From Paradevosia shaoguanensis (lineage in GTDB: Bacteria > Pseudomonadota > Alphaproteobacteria > Rhizobiales > Devosiaceae), in contig NZ_CP068983.1 of assembly GCF_016801025.1 (NCBI RefSeq), positions 62,001 to 126,000 of the forward strand: a stretch of 64,000 nucleotides of DNA, written 5' to 3'. The notes beneath the pieces are model-generated. The model ran no database searches. It was given only the letters and a program-made list of their open reading frames with translations, and was not told where the DNA came from. A program made the translations under genes and the position numbers. Within the stretch, counting starts at the first letter, position 1. Each line of letters opens with the position of its first letter. Of the stretch, positions 59,692-64,000 are shown piece by piece.

Positions 59692-60753
59692 TCAACCGAG
59701 GCGCTGGCCGCTGGCGGAATCGAAGAGGTGGACATTGGTAGGCGCCATGTCGAGCCGCAGCTTCTGGCCGACCTGAACGGCCACGCGCTCGCGCAGCAGG
59801 GCGGAGATCTTCTGGTCGCCTAGGACACCCTGAACGTAGGTTTCCGAGCCGGTGGGTTCGACGGCGGTGACTTCGATCTCAAAGCCCTTGCCTTCGCCGG
59901 TGACGAAGAGGTGCTCGGGGCGGATGCCGAAGCTCACCGGGCCGCGTGCCTCGATGCCCTGCACCAGCGGCAGGCGGTCGCCGTTGGCGGTGGTGATGGC
60001 CGCGCGATCATCGGTGATGGTGCCGGCGATGAAATTCATCGAGGGCGAGCCGATGAAGCTGGCGACGAAGGTGTTGACGGGACGATCGTAGAGATCGAGC
60101 GGGGCGCCGACCTGCTCGACGATGCCATCGCGCATGACCACGATGCGGTCAGCCATGGTCATGGCTTCGATCTGATCATGGGTGACGTAGATGGTGGTGG
60201 TCTTGAGGCGCGCGTGGAGTTCCTTGAGCTCGGTGCGCATCTGGACGCGCAGCTTGGCATCGAGGTTGGAAAGCGGCTCGTCGAAGAGGAAAACCTGCGG
60301 ATTGCGCACGATGGCGCGGCCCATGGCCACGCGCTGGCGCTGGCCGCCGGAAAGCTGCTTGGGGAAGCGCTCGAGATAATCGGAGAGGCCGAGAATGCGG
60401 GCGGCTTCGGTGACGCGGGTTTCGATCTCGGCCTTGGAGCGCTTGGCGAGCTTCAGGGAGAACGCCATGTTCTCGGCGATCGTCATATGCGGGTAGAGCG
60501 CATAGTTCTGGAACACCATGGCGATGTCGCGGTTCTTGGGCTCGACATCGTTGATGACCTTGCCGCCGATGCGGATGGTGCCGTCCGAGATTTCCTCAAG
60601 GCCGGCGATCATGCGCAGCAGCGTGGACTTGCCGCAGCCCGAGGGGCCGACCAGCACGACGAAGGCGCCATCGGGAACTTCGACCGAGACGCCCTTGATG
60701 GTCTGAAGCTGACCGTAGGACTTGCGGACATCCTGGATTTGCACAGACGCCAT
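59692..60753 (-). CDS. sugar ABC transporter ATPase (hexuronate operon)
   Basis: 353 residues from ATG 60751-60753 after [47 protein letters not shown] and a TOBE domain are present. The frame extends further upstream only as a shadow of the AGE-family gene. Works with the permeases at 62006 and 62884. Confidence 0.95.
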   Translation of the reverse strand: MASVQIQDVRKSYGQLQTIKGVSVEVPDGAFVVLVGPSGCGKSTLLRMIAGLEEISDGTIRIGGKVINDVEPKNRDIAMVFQNYALYPHMTIAENMAFSLKLAKRSKAEIETRVTEAARILGLSDYLERFPKQLSGGQRQRVAMGRAIVRNPQVFLFDEPLSNLDAKLRVQMRTELKELHARLKTTTIYVTHDQIEAMTMADRIVVMRDGIVEQVGAPLDLYDRPVNTFVASFIGSPSMNFIAGTITDDRAAITTANGDRLPLVQGIEARGPVSFGIRPEHLFVTGEGKGFEIEVTAVEPTGSETYVQGVLGDQKISALLRERVAVQVGQKLRLDMAPTNVHLFDSASGQRLG

Positions 60754-60758
60754 GAGAC

Positions 60759-62009
60759 TTACCTTGAGGCTGAACGATTGTCGGAGCCGGCGCGCAGGAG
60801 CGCGTCGGCGGCGTGAATGGCTGCGAGAAGGCTGAGGCCGGTGTGGTAGCCCGGATCGAGATCCGGGGTGGCGGGCACGAAATCCACGGGGCCGTCGGCG
60901 GTCATGGTCTGGAAGGCCAGAGCCGGGATGCCGCGCCAGTAGCGGGTGAAGAAGGCGTCGTGCGCCTGCTGCCAGACCGCGAGCGCTTCCGGATTGCCAG
61001 TGCGCTGGTAGGCGAGCGCGGCGGAGCGGATGGTTTCGGGCAGCGACCACCAGGGGCAATAGGGGCTCAGCGCCTTGCCGGTGGAGATGGAGACCGAAAG
61101 GCAGATGCCGGGCTCGACATAGCCGGCGCGGAACGAGGCCAGGAGGATGCGCTCGAGCTTTTCGATGAGCGCAGGATCGGCGTCGGCGGGCAGGTAATCG
61201 AGGGCGAAGCCGACGAATTCGATGGCGTGGCCGACATTGCAGGCATCTTCGCCCGGCGCATTGCGCAGCAGGCCCGAGGCGGCATCGTAATGGCGATCGA
61301 GCACGTGGGCGATGAAGCGGTCGGCATATTCGGCGGCCTGCGGGACGCCGGCATCGACCAGCATGGCGGCGGCGCCGAGGAGGATCATACGCGGGCCGAA
61401 ATCATCGGCCTGGACGGCGAGACTTTCCGAGGAGAGCGGGCGGCGCTCATCCATCTGGAAGCGGCCGGCTTCGATCGAGGCGATGACGCGGGCGAAATAG
61501 TCGAGGTGGCGCGGCAAATCGGCGGGCGCAAAGCGCGCGGCAGCGGCGACGAGGCCCTTGGCGACGAAGGCATCCGAATAGGTGAAGATGTCGGCCGGTG
61601 CGAGCTGGGGCAGCAGGGCGTCGCCGGACGGATAGACCGGGCGCATGGCGGCGTCGTAGCAGAAATAGACGTGGCCGGACTGCTGGAGCGCGGCCAGCCT
61701 GTCGTAGAGCGCGCGAGCAGCCTTATCCATGCGGGCGGCGAGGGCAGGATCGGTCGGCGCGAAGAAGGCGGCGTGGGTGACGAGGGCTTCCAGGCCCCTG
61801 CCCTGTATCCAGCCATAGGTGAAATCGGGGCCGCGAATGCCGTCGGCGGCACCGTAATCGGCCAGCGAGATGCTGTTGACCTTGGTGTTGAGGAAGGCGC
61901 CGTCGAGGGGCGGCCTGCCGAGGAACCAGTCGATGGTGCCGGCATTGGCCGCCGCATAGGTGTTGCGGGCCGTTTCGATGAAGAGAGGCATGGACGACGT
62001 CACGCTCAT
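60759..62009 (-). CDS. AGE-family (N-acylglucosamine 2-epimerase-like) protein
   Basis: 416 residues with an (alpha/alpha)6-barrel pattern: YGWIQGRGLEALV early, NVGHAIEFVGFALDYL and CPWWSLPETIRSAALAY later match the WxQGR, GHxxE and PEAIR-type blocks of AGE-like sugar isomerases. ATG 62007-62009 overlaps the permease stop by 4 bp. Within a uxuAB operon it may isomerise or epimerise the imported sugar or uronide. A GH88/GH105-type barrel is a less likely alternative. Confidence 0.75.
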   Translation of the reverse strand: MSVTSSMPLFIETARNTYAAANAGTIDWFLGRPPLDGAFLNTKVNSISLADYGAADGIRGPDFTYGWIQGRGLEALVTHAAFFAPTDPALAARMDKAARALYDRLAALQQSGHVYFCYDAAMRPVYPSGDALLPQLAPADIFTYSDAFVAKGLVAAAARFAPADLPRHLDYFARVIASIEAGRFQMDERRPLSSESLAVQADDFGPRMILLGAAAMLVDAGVPQAAEYADRFIAHVLDRHYDAASGLLRNAPGEDACNVGHAIEFVGFALDYLPADADPALIEKLERILLASFRAGYVEPGICLSVSISTGKALSPYCPWWSLPETIRSAALAYQRTGNPEALAVWQQAHDAFFTRYWRGIPALAFQTMTADGPVDFVPATPDLDPGYHTGLSLLAAIHAADALLRAGSDNRSASR

Positions 62010-62887
62010 TCCTTGAGGCCCGTCGAGGCGATGCCCTGGACGAAGTTGCGGCGCAGCAGGATGAAGAGCGTCACCGACGGCACCAGCACGGCGGCCGAGG
62101 CGGCGCTGAGGCGGCCAAGGTCGACGGTGAAGCCGGTCTGGAAGAGGGCAAGGCCCACTTCGATGGTGTAGCTCTCGCGGGTGGTGGTGACGATCATCGG
62201 CCAAGCAAAGGCGGTCCAGGCCTGGAAGAAGGCGAGGACGCCCAGCGCACCGAGCGCGCCGCGCAGCAGCGGCAGCACGATGCGCCAGAAGATCCAGAGC
62301 TCCCCCGCCCCGTCGATGCGCGCGGCTTCGAGGAGTTCATCGGGGATCGAGTGGATGACGTTCTGGCGGATGAGGAAGATGCCGAAGCTCATGACCAGAT
62401 AGCCGAGCAGCAGGCCCCAGGTGGAATTGAGGATGCCGAGCGCCTGCGCCTGGAAATAGAGCGGGATCATGTAGACCTCGAACGGCACGATGGCCGTGGC
62501 GAGGAACAGCGCGAAGATGACGTTGAGCGTCTTGTAACGGAACTTGCCCAGGATGTAGCCGGCAATGGCCGAGGTCGCGAGGATGGCAACGGTCGAGAGG
62601 CCGGCGAAGAGCAGGCTGTTGCCGATCCATATCAGGAGCGGGGTCTGGCCGAGGACGGCCGCGAAATTGTCGAGCGTCGGATTGGCCGGGATGATCGTGG
62701 GCGGCCAGGCCAGCATTTCCTGCGGGGTCTTGAAGGCGTTGGCCACCAGGAACACCAGCGGCAGGATCATGAGGATGGCGAAGAGGAAGAGGACGATGTC
62801 GATGGAAAGATCGACCGCGCGCTTCTTGAAGCGCAGGCGTGCGCCCTCGGCCTGTTCGATGGCGATGTCGCTGACGGCTTCGCTCAT
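62006..62887 (-). CDS. sugar ABC transporter permease (MalG type, hexuronate operon)
   Basis: 293 residues, six predicted spans after a soluble N-terminus of about 28 residues; EAA motif LEAARIDGAGELWIFWRI near residue 195. Overlaps both neighbours by 4 bp. Confidence 0.94.
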   Translation of the reverse strand: MSEAVSDIAIEQAEGARLRFKKRAVDLSIDIVLFLFAILMILPLVFLVANAFKTPQEMLAWPPTIIPANPTLDNFAAVLGQTPLLIWIGNSLLFAGLSTVAILATSAIAGYILGKFRYKTLNVIFALFLATAIVPFEVYMIPLYFQAQALGILNSTWGLLLGYLVMSFGIFLIRQNVIHSIPDELLEAARIDGAGELWIFWRIVLPLLRGALGALGVLAFFQAWTAFAWPMIVTTTRESYTIEVGLALFQTGFTVDLGRLSAASAAVLVPSVTLFILLRRNFVQGIASTGLKE

Positions 62888-63774
62888 GCCCGGGCTCCCT
62901 TCTCGCGCAGGAGGGTGAACTGGACGAGGGTGAGGACCAGCACAATGGCCAGCAGCACCACGGCCTCGGAGGCGGCGTAGCCGACGCGGTAGTTGCGGAA
63001 GCTGTTCTCGAGCATGTCGAGCACCAGCACGCGGACCTGGCGGCCGGGCGCGCCCTGCGCGTCGGAGGCGAGGACGAAGGCCTGCGCGTAGACGTTGAAG
63101 CCGGAAACAAGCGTCACCACGGAAACGTAGAGGGTGATGGGCTTGAGCATCGGGATCGAGAGGTGCCAGAACGATTGCGGCCCGGAGGCGCCATCGAGCT
63201 TGGCAGCTTCATAGAGCGAGACCGGCAGGCTCTTGAAGCCAACGATATAGATGAGGACGGCGTAGCCGAGTGCCTGCCAGGAGCAGAGCACGATGACGCA
63301 GATGACCGAGAGCACCGGATCGAACAGCCAGGCCTGCGGCTGAATGCCGAAGAGGCCGAGGAAGGCGTTGAGCGGCCCGAGGCGGGCGTCGAAGATCCAT
63401 TTCCAGGCCATGGCGGCCGGAACGAGCGAAACCACGTGGGGAATGAACACCGCCGTCTCGTAAAAACCGGCGAAGCGGGAGCGCGTGCGGTGGAAGATGA
63501 GGGCTGCCAGGACCATCGCCAGTGGAATGGTGATGATGAGGACGCCGAAAGCGATGATGGTGGTGTTGAGCAGCGCTTCCTGGAAGAGCCTGTCGCCCAT
63601 CAGCTCCTGGAAGTTGGCCAGGCCGATGAACGGCTTCTTCTTGGAGAGGATATCCCACTTGTGCAGGCTGAGCCTGAGCGTATCTGCGATCGGAAACATG
63701 CGCACATAGGCGAAGATCGCCAATGTGGGCAGGATCGCGAGCATCGCGAATATCCATCGTTTGCGCTTGAGCAT
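62884..63774 (-). CDS. sugar ABC transporter permease (MalF type, hexuronate operon)
   Basis: 296 residues, six predicted spans from residue 9 onward, EAA motif YEAAKLDGASGPQSFWHL near residue 195. It follows the binding-protein gene after a strong hairpin. Confidence 0.94.
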   Translation of the reverse strand: MLKRKRWIFAMLAILPTLAIFAYVRMFPIADTLRLSLHKWDILSKKKPFIGLANFQELMGDRLFQEALLNTTIIAFGVLIITIPLAMVLAALIFHRTRSRFAGFYETAVFIPHVVSLVPAAMAWKWIFDARLGPLNAFLGLFGIQPQAWLFDPVLSVICVIVLCSWQALGYAVLIYIVGFKSLPVSLYEAAKLDGASGPQSFWHLSIPMLKPITLYVSVVTLVSGFNVYAQAFVLASDAQGAPGRQVRVLVLDMLENSFRNYRVGYAASEAVVLLAIVLVLTLVQFTLLREKGARA

Positions 63775-63794
63775 GGCTCCCCCTTGAAAACTGG

Positions 63795-63820
63795 CTTCGG
63801 GGCGGCGGACCGCCCCGAAG
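63795..63820 (-). terminator. hairpin between binding-protein and permease genes (hexuronate operon)
   Basis: CTTCGGGGCGG and CCGCCCCGAAG form a perfect 11-bp stem with a 4-nt loop, 22 bp after the binding-protein stop. No U-run follows. Confidence 0.72.
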
Positions 63821-63842
63821 AAATATCGTCCGACGTTTGCGC

Positions 63843-64000
63843 TTACTGCGCCAGCAGATCTTCGCGGGCGAGGATCTGGTTGGTTTCGTCGGCGGCGGTC
63901 TTGAGGAAGGCGTCGATCGCCGCATCATCCCCCGCCAGGGCAGCGTTGCCGAAGGCGTTGGTGAGCTGGGCGGCGAGGCGCGTCAGCACTTCCTCGATCG
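63843..64000 (-). CDS. C-terminal end of a sugar ABC binding protein (cut by window edge)
   Basis: The last 51 or so codons are present, ending AREDLLAQ and TAA (63843-63845). The Ala-rich helical tail (LTRLAAQLTNAFGNAALAG, then FLKTAADETNQIL) resembles the C-terminal helices of family-1 sugar-binding proteins. Position ahead of two permeases on the same strand supports this. The rest lies beyond the window. Confidence 0.75.
   Translation of the reverse strand, partial: IEEVLTRLAAQLTNAFGNAALAGDDAAIDAFLKTAADETNQILAREDLLAQ

Overview
The window is GC-rich (roughly 64%) chromosomal DNA from an alphaproteobacterium, most likely of the Hyphomicrobiales and Devosia-like. That placement is inference from the dense run of carbohydrate ABC operons, the KdpFABC-KdpDE order, DUF983 and SHOCT proteins and the palindromic intergenic repeats; no rRNA, tRNA, phage or plasmid gene is present. 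About 60 genes are packed into operons with frequent 4-bp ATGA overlaps. Nearly all serve uptake and breakdown of sugars, sugar acids, cell-wall fragments and ions.

Layout. 1-9336: an oxidative sugar pathway (divergent lactonase followed by the start of a GH38/DUF5054-like gene; then SDR dehydrogenase, glucarate-dehydratase-like enolase, sugar ABC transporter, GntR regulator and aldose epimerase). 9337-9822: a repeat-rich spacer. 9823-14815: a mannitol-dehydrogenase-family oxidoreductase, small membrane proteins, DUF983, a MocR regulator with phased half-sites, a GNAT acetyltransferase whose stop codon lies at the edge of a 240-bp MITE-like element, and another repeat spacer. 14816-29057: a divergent pair of operons for peptidoglycan/amino-sugar recycling. 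Leftward it reads peptide-type ABC transporter, beta-lactamase-fold hydrolase and anmK; rightward sugar ABC transporter, nanE, a BadF-type kinase and murQ. 29119-35255: an SLC13 transporter, an M20 peptidase with an AbgT transporter, and small secreted proteins.

35364-43268 is a complete kdp potassium operon (kdpF-A-B-C-D-E) with an extra 29-codon membrane ORF in front of kdpF. 43463-49831 is a LacI-controlled sugar ABC operon carrying a DUF2961/GH172 glycosidase. 50225-56611 is a TctD/TctE-type two-component system, a PgtC-like periplasmic binding protein and a TctCBA tripartite transporter. 57062-64000 is a hexuronate-type operon (uxuA, uxuB-like, ABC ATPase, AGE-family protein, two permeases, and the end of a binding protein cut by the window edge).

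How it works together. Four carbohydrate ABC importers, one peptide-type ABC importer, one tripartite carboxylate transporter, SLC13, AbgT and Kdp are each paired with their own catabolic enzymes or regulator. The most coherent and interesting unit is the cell-wall recycling divergon. AnmK would form MurNAc-6-P from anhydroMurNAc, MurQ would convert it to GlcNAc-6-P, and NanE and the kinase would feed the same pool. Binding-protein genes are often followed by strong hairpins, and several regulators have recognisable palindromic or helically phased sites, listed individually.
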